Positions 55,328 through 63,329 of a DNA stretch of 64,000 bases are shown in pieces. Every line of letters starts with the position of its first letter. The stretch's first letter is position 1. Origin of the DNA: an uncultured Desulfuromonas sp. (GTDB lineage Bacteria; Desulfobacterota; Desulfuromonadia; Desulfuromonadales; Desulfuromonadaceae); assembly GCF_963676955.1 (NCBI RefSeq), contig NZ_OY781461.1:2722225-2786224 (forward strand). The letters run 5' to 3'. A program made the position numbers and the translations under genes. The notes under the pieces are model-generated. The model ran no database searches. It had not been told where the DNA came from and worked only from the letters and a program-made list of their open reading frames with translations.

Positions 55328-56476
55328 ATGGCAGAGCGATTTGCACTCATCTATTCCAGCCGTTTCAGCCAGTATTCCTATGGCGATTTTCATCCGTTTA
55401 AAGTCGATCGTTATCGGCTGACCTACGAGCTGATGGACCATTGTCGTTTATTGGCTGTTCCGCACATGGTGCAGGTGGAATGCCCGGAGGCCGATGAAGC
55501 GGCGTTGGAGACCTTTCATCGTCCGGATTACCTGAAAACCTTGGCAGCATTCAGTGCCGATGATGACGTTCATGCCAATTTCTTTTATGGCCTTGGCGAT
55601 GTCGAAAATCCCGTGTTTAAAGGCTTGTACGACTGGGCGCGGTTGATGTGCGGCGGGACTCTGGAAGCCGCCCGCCAGGTGTGCGAGCTGAACATGCGTG
55701 CGGCGTTCAGTATGGCGGGTGGTTGGCACCATGCCCATGCCGCCCGCGCTTCCGGGTTCAGTTATCTCAATGACTCCGTGGTCGCGATCAATGAGCTGCT
55801 GCGTCAGGGTAAGCGGGTGGTTTATGTCGACCTTGATGCTCATCACGGTGATGCTGTCCAGGAAGCGTTTTACACCACGGATCAGGTGATGACCATCTCG
55901 ATCCATGAAAACGGTAAGGATTTTTATCCCTATTCAGGATTTGTTGATGAAGTGGGTGAGGGTGCTGGGTACGGTTATTCCATTAATATTCCTCTGGTGC
56001 CCCATTCCGATGATCTGATTTTTGAACAGGCCTTTTCCCGCATTGTTCTACCGTTGATTGACTCCTTTCGGCCGGATGTGCTGGTGACACAGTTGGGCGC
56101 GGATTTTATGCGGACCGATCCGCTGACACGTTTAGAAGGGACCACGGCATTTATGGAATATGCCGCCCGCCACTTTCTGGCTACTAAAATACCCTGGGTA
56201 GCGGTGGGCGGTGGTGGCTACCATCGGCTGAATGTGGCCCGCGCCTGGACGTTGTTGTGGGCCACCATGATCGGAGAATCGGCTCCGGATGCCTTGCCGG
56301 AGAGCTTTTTGCCGACGGTTGCCTCTCTCGGCGAGGAGACGACACTACTGCGTGATCCACCCCATCTGGCGTCGCCCGATGATTTTTCCCGTGCCCAGCA
56401 GCATCTGGATAAAACCTGCTCCTATCTGGAACGACAGATTTTTCCTTTGTTTCATCTGCGGGCGGGAGGTGTCTGA
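55328..56476 (+). CDS. acuC: AcuC-like histone deacetylase-family protein
   Basis: Zinc-dependent deacetylase of the arginase-deacetylase fold; 382 residues. Active-site features are AGGWHHAHAARASGF (His pair), YVDLDAHHGDAVQ (zinc Asp and His), LGADFMRTDPL and VGGGGYHRLN. In Bacillus AcuC deacetylates and activates acetyl-CoA synthetase; here no acs gene is near. It overlaps the next gene by one base, so they form a pair. Confidence 0.88.
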   Translation: MAERFALIYSSRFSQYSYGDFHPFKVDRYRLTYELMDHCRLLAVPHMVQVECPEADEAALETFHRPDYLKTLAAFSADDDVHANFFYGLGDVENPVFKGLYDWARLMCGGTLEAARQVCELNMRAAFSMAGGWHHAHAARASGFSYLNDSVVAINELLRQGKRVVYVDLDAHHGDAVQEAFYTTDQVMTISIHENGKDFYPYSGFVDEVGEGAGYGYSINIPLVPHSDDLIFEQAFSRIVLPLIDSFRPDVLVTQLGADFMRTDPLTRLEGTTAFMEYAARHFLATKIPWVAVGGGGYHRLNVARAWTLLWATMIGESAPDALPESFLPTVASLGEETTLLRDPPHLASPDDFSRAQQHLDKTCSYLERQIFPLFHLRAGGV

Positions 56477-57309
56477 TGCCGTTTGCCCCGTCCGTCACCC
56501 ATTTGCTTGATGCCGACGGGCTGCCGTTGTTCAGCCTTAAAGAGATTAATGCGTTGGCAAAGCAGGAAAAAGAGCGGATCTATGCAACGCTGGTGCCGGA
56601 TATTGTTTTTGAGCGCTATGGCTTTGATCGTGACAGTTATCTAAGCCCTGATGGCCGGGAACGCATTCGTTTTATTTGCCCAAAAGGACTGGGGTTATTA
56701 AGGATAGCAGTACGCCGTCAGCCGGAAGATGACGATGATCTGTTCTTTGTCGAGGTGGCTGACACGCCTTTTCGGCAGATGGAATTCTCTTTTTGTCTGA
56801 TCAACGATCCAGACGCACCGCGATTTAATGTCGACTGCGACAGCAGTGGTCGCGAAAACATGTTTGGAACCTTGCGGCGCAATATCGATGAGGAGATCAG
56901 GGCCATGCACGCCGGGTTGACCCCGAACCAGGTTCGATCCGGGCTGAACACGTTTAAGTCCTTTTTTGAACGTTTCGAACGGTTCGTTTCTTCTTTGGGG
57001 ATCGATATGATTGTTGCAGAGCCTCTTTCCTACAACAATGCGATTCATTATGAACGCTATGGTTTCGATTATATTACCGGAAAACAGCTGATGTTATGGA
57101 TTGATCGCGAGTTTCAACCCGGAGGCGTGCTTTATCAACGGTTGGACGGCTCCACACCGTTTCGCCAACCGGGAATGGAGAAAACCGTACGCGGACGCAG
57201 TTGGGCCATTCACGACGGCATTCTCCAACAACCTTGGGATGGCATCAAAATTTATAAAACCGTCGGGCAGCATGCCCATGTGAATACGTTTGTCCATTGG
57301 AACTATTGA
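56476..57309 (+). CDS. Conserved hypothetical protein coupled to AcuC
   Basis: A 277-residue soluble protein I do not recognise. It contains RERIRFICPKGLGLLRI, FRQMEFSFCLINDPD, FNVDCDSSG and a C-terminal GRSWAIHDGILQQPWDGIK, with many aromatic residues and no membrane segment. Translational overlap with acuC (the TGA and ATG share one base) implies linked function, perhaps an acyl-group or acetyltransferase partner of the deacetylase; this is inference. No name is assigned. Confidence 0.75.
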   Translation: MPFAPSVTHLLDADGLPLFSLKEINALAKQEKERIYATLVPDIVFERYGFDRDSYLSPDGRERIRFICPKGLGLLRIAVRRQPEDDDDLFFVEVADTPFRQMEFSFCLINDPDAPRFNVDCDSSGRENMFGTLRRNIDEEIRAMHAGLTPNQVRSGLNTFKSFFERFERFVSSLGIDMIVAEPLSYNNAIHYERYGFDYITGKQLMLWIDREFQPGGVLYQRLDGSTPFRQPGMEKTVRGRSWAIHDGILQQPWDGIKIYKTVGQHAHVNTFVHWNY

Positions 57310-57327
57310 TGAAATGTGAGGGATATC

Positions 57328-57408
57328 ATGTTTGGTAATTTATTTTTCATTGTGCTTGTCTGTGGTGTGATTTATGCGGCTGTTTATTGGAGTCAGCGTA
57401 AATCCTGA
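57328..57408 (+). CDS. Possible 26-residue membrane microprotein
   Basis: ATG behind GAGGG opens a 26-codon frame with one hydrophobic helix (LFFIVLVCGVIYAAVYW) and a basic end SQRKS, the usual layout of small inner-membrane proteins. It lies 18 bp after the AcuC partner gene. Coding status is unproven. Confidence 0.45.
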   Translation: MFGNLFFIVLVCGVIYAAVYWSQRKS

Positions 57409-57443
57409 ACTTAAGACGTTTTTTCTTGATTGTGTATACAATT

Positions 57444-57471
57444 TTGAACATAATGCCGACTATTTTGTAAT
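57444..57471 (+). promoter_or_regulatory. Putative sigma-70 promoter of the FadL-like gene, with an upstream dyad
   Basis: TTGAAC, 16-bp spacer, TGTAAT. Directly upstream at 57429-57442 is the dyad ATTGT-N4-ACAAT, a possible operator. Confidence 0.4.
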
Positions 57472-57517
57472 GAATGTTTCAGGGTGTCATTAAACAAAGA
57501 GACAAGGGAGTCGAGCA

Positions 57518-58834
57518 TTGAAATTACTGATTACTGCTGTTGCCCTGGCACTGATGGTGCCGGGTTGGGTAAGTGCGGCGGGTTTCCATATCCGCGAACA
57601 GGGAAGCAAAGCGATGGGCATGGCGAATGCCTTTGCCGCCCAGGCTGATGATCCGTCGGCTATTTTCTACAATCCCGCCGGGATTGCCTTTCAAACCGGA
57701 ACCCAAGTCAGTCTCGGGGTCACCGTCATCAACGTGCCGGAAACGGAATTTCGTGGTACCACCAAGCTGGGTGATGTGGTCAGTGGCCTTGGTGTTGAGC
57801 AGCAGGTCGACACCGAAGCGCGAAATGATATCTTTTTCCCGCCCAATTTTTATATGACGACGCGCCAAGAAGGTTCTCCCTGGGCGTTTGGTGTTGGTGT
57901 CGGATCGCTCTATCCACTGGCCAAGCGTTGGGATACCACCAGCCCGTTTCGTGACGAAGTAAAGGAAATTGCCATCAAACCGATTAACGTCAATCCGACC
58001 GTGGCCTATCAGTTTGAATCGATCAAACTCGGCGTCGCTGTTGGTGTTGATTATACTTATGCCGATGTCTGGCTGGAAAAATCCAATTGCGTTGATGAAT
58101 ACTATTTTACGTCTTTGGGGTATAGCGGCTTTGCGGCAATGCCTGGACAGGCAGCGAGACAACTTGGCGAAGTTGAGCTTGAAGCTGATGGTGATGGCTG
58201 GGGTTATAATTTCGGCTTGCTGTGGCAGCCTCTGGACTGTCTGTCTTTTGGTGTGGCCTATCGTAGCGAAATTGAGCTGGATTTTGATGGCGATGCCGAT
58301 TATCAACTGACAACTACGGGCAGTGCCATCTATGGTATGAATACCTACAGCACAGGTGCTGAAACGGAAATTACCCTGCCGGACACATGGAGCTTTGCCG
58401 TGGCCTGGAAACCGACCAGTAAGCTGACCGTTGAGTTTGATGCCGACCGCTTCGGCTGGAGTTCTTATGACAGTTTGGATATCCTGTTTGACGAAAATAC
58501 CGTGTTGCCGGATTCGCTGAATCGCAAAGATTGGAACGACGTCTGGGCCTACCGTTTCGGTGCTCAATATGCCATGACGGAAAGTCTTGATCTGCGTGTC
58601 GGCTATGCCCGCGACAATACGCCGGTGCCCAACGATACCATTGGTCCTGAGCTTCCTGATGCGGACCGCAACAACTATACCTTCGGGTTTGGTTATCACA
58701 CCGACCGGGCGGTGTTTGACTTCGCTTACATGTGGGTTGATTTTGATGATCGCAAGGTCGACAACGAGACTCAAACCGGTACGTACAAAAGTGATGCCTA
58801 TCTGTTTGCCGCCAATCTGACCTATTTCTTTTGA
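57518..58834 (+). CDS. FadL/OMPP1-family outer-membrane transporter
   Basis: A 438-residue outer-membrane barrel for uptake of long-chain fatty acids or other hydrophobic compounds. Signal peptide of about 21 residues ending GWVSA-AGF. The mature start AGFHIREQGSKAMGMANAFA and DDPSAIFYNPAGIAF are the family signature (NPA motif of the hatch). The strand pattern continues to a C-terminal YLFAANLTYFF, ending in Phe. Start is TTG behind GGGAG. Followed by a terminator. Confidence 0.92.
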   Translation: MKLLITAVALALMVPGWVSAAGFHIREQGSKAMGMANAFAAQADDPSAIFYNPAGIAFQTGTQVSLGVTVINVPETEFRGTTKLGDVVSGLGVEQQVDTEARNDIFFPPNFYMTTRQEGSPWAFGVGVGSLYPLAKRWDTTSPFRDEVKEIAIKPINVNPTVAYQFESIKLGVAVGVDYTYADVWLEKSNCVDEYYFTSLGYSGFAAMPGQAARQLGEVELEADGDGWGYNFGLLWQPLDCLSFGVAYRSEIELDFDGDADYQLTTTGSAIYGMNTYSTGAETEITLPDTWSFAVAWKPTSKLTVEFDADRFGWSSYDSLDILFDENTVLPDSLNRKDWNDVWAYRFGAQYAMTESLDLRVGYARDNTPVPNDTIGPELPDADRNNYTFGFGYHTDRAVFDFAYMWVDFDDRKVDNETQTGTYKSDAYLFAANLTYFF

Positions 58835-58864
58835 TGCCGGTAGATAAATAGCGCTGATCTCAAA

Positions 58865-58899
58865 GGGTGCCATCTCTTACGATGGCATCCTTTTTTTCT
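58865..58899 (+). terminator. Terminator after the FadL-like gene
   Basis: Stem GGGTGCCATC/GATGGCATCC (one G-U pair) with a six-base loop, then TTTTTTTCTG. Confidence 0.9.
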
Positions 58900-58924
58900 G
58901 TATCGTCGAATGGAAGGAGAGAAC

Positions 58925-59656
58925 ATGCCACATTTTACGCCGATCGTGGTTCTTGTTGAACCACAGCATCCCGGAAATATCGGCGCGGTCTGTCGGGCCA
59001 TGGCCAATTTTGGTGTGTCGCAACTGCGGCTGATCAAATCCTGTGATCCTTTTCATCCGGATGCAGTCAAGTTTTCTGTTGCTGCCCGTCCGTTATTGGG
59101 GCAGGCCGAGCACTTTTCTGATTTGGCCTCGGCACTGGCAGACGTTCATTTCAGTGTCGCATTAACACGGCGCAGCGGTCGCCTGCGTGGCGACCTGTTG
59201 CCTCTTGAACAGCTGCCGCATCGCCTTGAGACCGTAGCGTCAAACAGCCGTGTTGCTTTCGTATTCGGTCGTGAAGACCGGGGCTTGACAACGGAGGAGG
59301 TTGCTTTGTGCAGTCAGGCGGCAACCATTGAAACCTGTGACGAAACCGGATCGCTGAATCTGGCCCAGGCGGTGGTCGTGACTCTTTATGAAGTGACACG
59401 TCATCACCACCGACAAGATGTGCCGCAACGGGATCAGCCTACGCATGAGCAGTTTGAGCCGCTGTTTCATCAACTTGATGAACTGATTCATCGTGTCGGA
59501 TATGTCAACCCCAGCCGCCCTGAGGTCTTGCCCTTGTTGTTGCGGCGTTTGTTGCGTCAGGCGGGACCCGATGTGGATGAGTTGAATCTGCTGCGTGGCC
59601 TTGTGCACCGGCTGGAGGAGAGTGTGCAGGGCTGGCCGGGACGCCGCCGGGGTTAA
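58925..59656 (+). CDS. TrmJ-like tRNA/rRNA 2'-O-methyltransferase (SpoU family)
   Basis: A 243-residue SPOUT methyltransferase of the TrmH family group 1. It has VLVEPQHPGNIGAVCRAMAN, FGREDRGLTTEEVALC and SLNLAQAVVVTLYE, the three SPOUT knot motifs. The ATG at 58925 follows AAGGAGA; an ATG at 58910 overlaps that site. TrmJ modifies position 32 of tRNAs; assignment to TrmJ over other SpoU members is likely but not certain. Confidence 0.85.
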   Translation: MPHFTPIVVLVEPQHPGNIGAVCRAMANFGVSQLRLIKSCDPFHPDAVKFSVAARPLLGQAEHFSDLASALADVHFSVALTRRSGRLRGDLLPLEQLPHRLETVASNSRVAFVFGREDRGLTTEEVALCSQAATIETCDETGSLNLAQAVVVTLYEVTRHHHRQDVPQRDQPTHEQFEPLFHQLDELIHRVGYVNPSRPEVLPLLLRRLLRQAGPDVDELNLLRGLVHRLEESVQGWPGRRRG

Positions 59657-59739
59657 AGAGGCGGTAATCCAAGGATGCTGTATACTATCTTATTAGAATT
59701 ATAAAGGTTTTTATTTGCTAATCTTTCCCGGATAAGCAG

Positions 59740-59768
59740 TTGTGCCAACCACCATATTTGTATAGAAT
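59740..59768 (+). promoter_or_regulatory. Putative promoter of the accessory fatty-acid/polyketide cluster
   Basis: TTGTGC, 17-bp spacer, TAGAAT, about 60 bp before the start of the FabG-like gene. The -35 half is weak. Confidence 0.35.
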
Positions 59769-59830
59769 ACGCCCCAAGTTACATGTATCTGTTTTGACTA
59801 ATTAGATCATTAATCAACAGTGAGCAGCTA

Positions 59831-60568
59831 ATGACATCTTCACAACGAAAGATTGCTTTAGTGACCGGTGGCAGCAAAGGAATCGGTGCCGCGATCGCCA
59901 TCACTCTGGCGGGTTCCGGTTTTGATATCTGGCTGAACTATCGCAGTGATCATGAGGCTGCCGAGCGGGTCAAAGAACAGGTCGGGCACGCTGGAGGGCA
60001 GTGCGTGCTGTTGCCGTTTGATGTGGCTGATGCCGCATCCTGTGAAGAACGTCTGAAACCCTACCTCGAAGAACAGACCCCTTTTGCCATTATCAACAAT
60101 GCCGGTTTCGCCAAAGACACCCTGTTGGCTCTGATGAGCCCCCAAGAGTGGAACGATGTGATTGCAGTGCATCTTGGTGGCTTTTTTAATGTCACCCGTC
60201 AGGTGATGCCGCTGATGCTGCGCAAACGCTGTGGGCGGGTGATCAATATCGTCTCCACCTCCGGTCAAACCGGTGTCGGAGGTCAAACCAATTATTCCGC
60301 CGCCAAAGCTGGCATGATCGGAGCGACTCGCTCCCTGGCCATGGAAGTGGCCAAACGCAAGATTCTGGTCAATGCGGTTGCTCCCGGTTTTATTGAAACG
60401 GAAATGACGGATGATTTACCTCTTGAGCGGATTCTGCCGATGATCCCCCTTGGCCGAATTGGCAAAGCCCAGGAAGTGGCTGACATGGTCGATTTTCTGT
60501 GTTCGGAGAAAGCGCAGTACATCACCGGTCAGGTATTTTCCGTGAACGGTGGCGCCTGTATGCCGTAA
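59831..60568 (+). CDS. FabG-like 3-oxoacyl-ACP reductase, accessory copy
   Basis: A 245-residue short-chain dehydrogenase with cofactor loop TGGSKGIGAAI, NNAGFAKDTLL, the catalytic Ser and the YSAAKAG Tyr-Lys pair, and the end GQVFSVNGGACMP. It is clearly a second, divergent FabG besides fabG at 36.4 kb. It opens a cluster with two ketosynthases and an FAD enzyme, so it probably reduces 3-oxo intermediates in an accessory acyl or polyene pathway (compare ApeQ of aryl polyene clusters). Confidence 0.88.
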   Translation: MTSSQRKIALVTGGSKGIGAAIAITLAGSGFDIWLNYRSDHEAAERVKEQVGHAGGQCVLLPFDVADAASCEERLKPYLEEQTPFAIINNAGFAKDTLLALMSPQEWNDVIAVHLGGFFNVTRQVMPLMLRKRCGRVINIVSTSGQTGVGGQTNYSAAKAGMIGATRSLAMEVAKRKILVNAVAPGFIETEMTDDLPLERILPMIPLGRIGKAQEVADMVDFLCSEKAQYITGQVFSVNGGACMP

Positions 60569-60597
60569 TTAACGGCATTCTTCTGAGTAGAGACGCG

Positions 60598-61833
60598 ATG
60601 ACGACATTGAATCGAGTAGCGATAACCGGCGTTGGGATTATTTCCTGCCTCGGCTGTGATGTGGAGACTGTCAGTGACGCATTACGCCAGGGGCGTTCCG
60701 GCATTGTCGTGGATGAAGAGCGCAAAGCTCTCGGTTTTCGCAGTGCCCTGACCGGGCGCATCGACGGTTTTGACGGTAAGAAGGTTTTGTCGCGTAAAGA
60801 GCGTAAAAGCATGCCGGAGTTTGCCGTTCAGGCTTATGCGGCCAGCCGTCAGGCCTTGGAGATGGCTGGGTTGGATGAATCCCTGGTGCGCAGCGAAGAC
60901 ACCGGTTTGATTTTCGGCTGTGATTCGAGTTGTCTGGCGGCCATTGAGCAGGTTGACCTGTTGCGTGAACGTCACGAAACCAAATCAATCGGCAGTGGTC
61001 AGATCTTTCGCTCCATGACCTCCTGTGTGACCATGAACCTTAACACGTTACTGGGCACTAAAGGGGCCTGCTGGTCGCTGAGTTCGGCATGCTCCAGTGG
61101 GGGCCACGCCATTGGTCAGGCCGCGGATCTGATTGCTCTGGGGCGCCAGAAGCGAATGATTTGCGGTGGCGCGCAAGAGATCAACTGGCAATCGATGTGC
61201 AGCTTTGACGGCCTCGGTGCTTTCTCGGTGCGTGAAGACGAGCCAACCGCCGCCTGTCGTCCTTTTTCCGCCGACCGTGACGGCTTGGTGCCCAGCGGAG
61301 GTGCGGCGGCCGTGGTGCTGGAAAATTATCAGGACGCGCTGCAACGCGGTGCGACGATTCTGGGTGAAATGGTGTCTTACGGGTTTTCGTCAGATGGGGA
61401 AAGCCTTTCCGTACCCAGCCATGGCGGCCTGCAGCGTGCCATGGTACAGGCGCTGCACCGGGCAGGATTGCAACCGGAACAGATTGATTATTTGTGTGCT
61501 CATGCCACCTCTACGCCGGCCGGTGATAGCGCGGAAGCTGAAAATATCAAGGCCGTGTTTGGTGACACGGGGCCGTTGATCTCCTCGTTGAAGTCGATGA
61601 CCGGCCATGAGTTGTGGATGTCCGGCGCGTCGCAGGTGGTGTACTGCACCCTGATGGCACGCGACGGCTTTATCGCCGCTAACATTAACTTCAGTGAGCC
61701 GGATGAGGCCGCCGAAGGGTTGCGTATTGTCACCCACACGTTGCATCAGGCACCGAAGACGGTGCTGTGTAATTCAGCCGGATTCGGTGGCACCAATGCC
61801 TGTCTGGTGCTCAAGTTCGGGGAGAGCTGTTGA
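60598..61833 (+). CDS. Divergent beta-ketoacyl-ACP synthase (FabF-like)
   Basis: A 411-residue ketosynthase. The nucleophile is C165 in LSSACSSGGHA. The first histidine motif is HATSTPAGDSAE rather than HGTSTPxND, and the second is SMTGHELWMSGASQ rather than GHxxGAAG, so both are altered but the histidines remain. Ends FGGTNACLVLKF. The ATG at 60598 begins the ketosynthase domain; upstream in-frame sequence overlaps the FabG gene. Substrate likely a specialised acyl chain. Confidence 0.88.
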   Translation: MTTLNRVAITGVGIISCLGCDVETVSDALRQGRSGIVVDEERKALGFRSALTGRIDGFDGKKVLSRKERKSMPEFAVQAYAASRQALEMAGLDESLVRSEDTGLIFGCDSSCLAAIEQVDLLRERHETKSIGSGQIFRSMTSCVTMNLNTLLGTKGACWSLSSACSSGGHAIGQAADLIALGRQKRMICGGAQEINWQSMCSFDGLGAFSVREDEPTAACRPFSADRDGLVPSGGAAAVVLENYQDALQRGATILGEMVSYGFSSDGESLSVPSHGGLQRAMVQALHRAGLQPEQIDYLCAHATSTPAGDSAEAENIKAVFGDTGPLISSLKSMTGHELWMSGASQVVYCTLMARDGFIAANINFSEPDEAAEGLRIVTHTLHQAPKTVLCNSAGFGGTNACLVLKFGESC

Positions 61834-63329
61834 ATTATGACGCGGTGATCGTTGGCGGCGGTATCAGTGGTGCGACCTGTGCCCTGATGTTATCCCGGTT
61901 CGGCCGGCGCGTCGCCGTGGTTGAACGAGAGGCGTACAGCACGCCGTTGTTGCACGGTTTTTCCCGCCAGGGTGTCCACCATGATACCGGGTTTCATTAT
62001 GCCGGCGGCCTGGGCTGCGGCGAAGTGCTCGACCGTTTTTTTCGCTTTCTCGGTCTTGACCGAGCTGTGGAGGTTTATCCATTTCAGCAACAGGGGTTTG
62101 ATCGGCTGATCGATCATACCACGTCCGAAGTGGTCGAGTTCAGTTATGGAGAGCAGGCTTGGCGGGAGTCGTTGTTGAACGCGTTTCCTGGGCAGGCAGC
62201 GGCCATCACGCGTTTTCAGCACACCGTGCTGGCCATCTGTGATTCGTTGCCGTTTCTTAATGCCGAGAAGACCTTTGGTGACGAGGCCCTGTTCAGCCAT
62301 GTTCAGGATGTCAGTCTGCAGGCGTTTGTCTCGCAACTGACTGCGGATCGACGTCTGCAGGCAGCCCTCTGCATGCATTGCCTGCTGCATGGAACACCGC
62401 CGGATCGGATGCCTCTGCGCTTACACGCTGCGGTGGTCGGCCCGTATTGTCGCTCGGTCCATGGTATTCGCGGCGGAGGCAGACAGTTGAGCCAATCGTT
62501 TGCCCACTGCCTGCAACAAGCCGGTGTTGATGTGTTTTGTCACTCCCGGGTGGTTGCCATGCCGGTGGATAAGGATGGTGCCATTCGCGGTGTGACGCTG
62601 GAGTCGGGGCAGGAGATTGCGGCACAACAGGTGATTCATGCCGCAGATCCGCGTCTGCTGCTCGAGTGGCTGGATCAGAGTTGTTTTCGACCGGTCTATC
62701 GGCGCCGTCTTGGGGCGTTGCAGGAAACACAATCCGCTTTGGTGCTGTTTGGTCACAGTGATCAGACCGTTGACGCGTTGTCCGGACGTAATCTGTATCT
62801 GGTTGATCTGGCGCAGGGAACCCGGTTGTTTTCCGGAACCCTTGATCAGCGTCCACTGTACTTGTCTTCTGCCGGGCAGGAGAAGGCTGACCTAGGTCCG
62901 CAGGGCCAGGGCAGCGGCATTATCGGTCTGATGCCGGAAAGCTATGAACGCTATGCGGCCTGGCAATCCAGTCGTCGTGGACAGCGGCCTGACGGTTATC
63001 GTCAGTTTAAACAGCAGTGCCGGGAACAGCTGCTCAACCGGATTGAAAAATCAGTGCCGGAGGTTGCCCAGGCGTTACAGCAACCGTTTCTGGCCACACC
63101 GCTGACATTGCGGGATTACCTGCATTATCCGCAGGGCGCTGTTTATGGCATCCGTCATGATCTGAGCCGTTACCCCCTCCAGGTCGCCACTCGTGTGCGG
63201 GGACTGTATCTGTCGGGGCAGGCGTTGGCGGCTCCGGGACTTATGGGGGCTATGGTTGGGGCTTTTTACACCTGTGGCACCCTGTTGGGACATCAACGCG
63301 TTGCAGAGGAGTTGAACCAGTGTCATTGA
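61830..63329 (+). CDS. FAD-dependent oxidoreductase, phytoene-desaturase-like
   Basis: A 499-residue flavoprotein. N-terminal Rossmann motif VIVGGGISGATCALMLSRFG with the acidic VVER end, a central variable domain and the C-terminal flavin segment LYLSGQALAAPGLMGAMVGA. The overall architecture is that of the carotenoid desaturase/isomerase superfamily. It overlaps the ketosynthase before and after it (4 bp and 10 bp), so it is a core member of the cluster. It may introduce or rearrange double bonds in the acyl product. Confidence 0.82.
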   Translation: MNYDAVIVGGGISGATCALMLSRFGRRVAVVEREAYSTPLLHGFSRQGVHHDTGFHYAGGLGCGEVLDRFFRFLGLDRAVEVYPFQQQGFDRLIDHTTSEVVEFSYGEQAWRESLLNAFPGQAAAITRFQHTVLAICDSLPFLNAEKTFGDEALFSHVQDVSLQAFVSQLTADRRLQAALCMHCLLHGTPPDRMPLRLHAAVVGPYCRSVHGIRGGGRQLSQSFAHCLQQAGVDVFCHSRVVAMPVDKDGAIRGVTLESGQEIAAQQVIHAADPRLLLEWLDQSCFRPVYRRRLGALQETQSALVLFGHSDQTVDALSGRNLYLVDLAQGTRLFSGTLDQRPLYLSSAGQEKADLGPQGQGSGIIGLMPESYERYAAWQSSRRGQRPDGYRQFKQQCREQLLNRIEKSVPEVAQALQQPFLATPLTLRDYLHYPQGAVYGIRHDLSRYPLQVATRVRGLYLSGQALAAPGLMGAMVGAFYTCGTLLGHQRVAEELNQCH

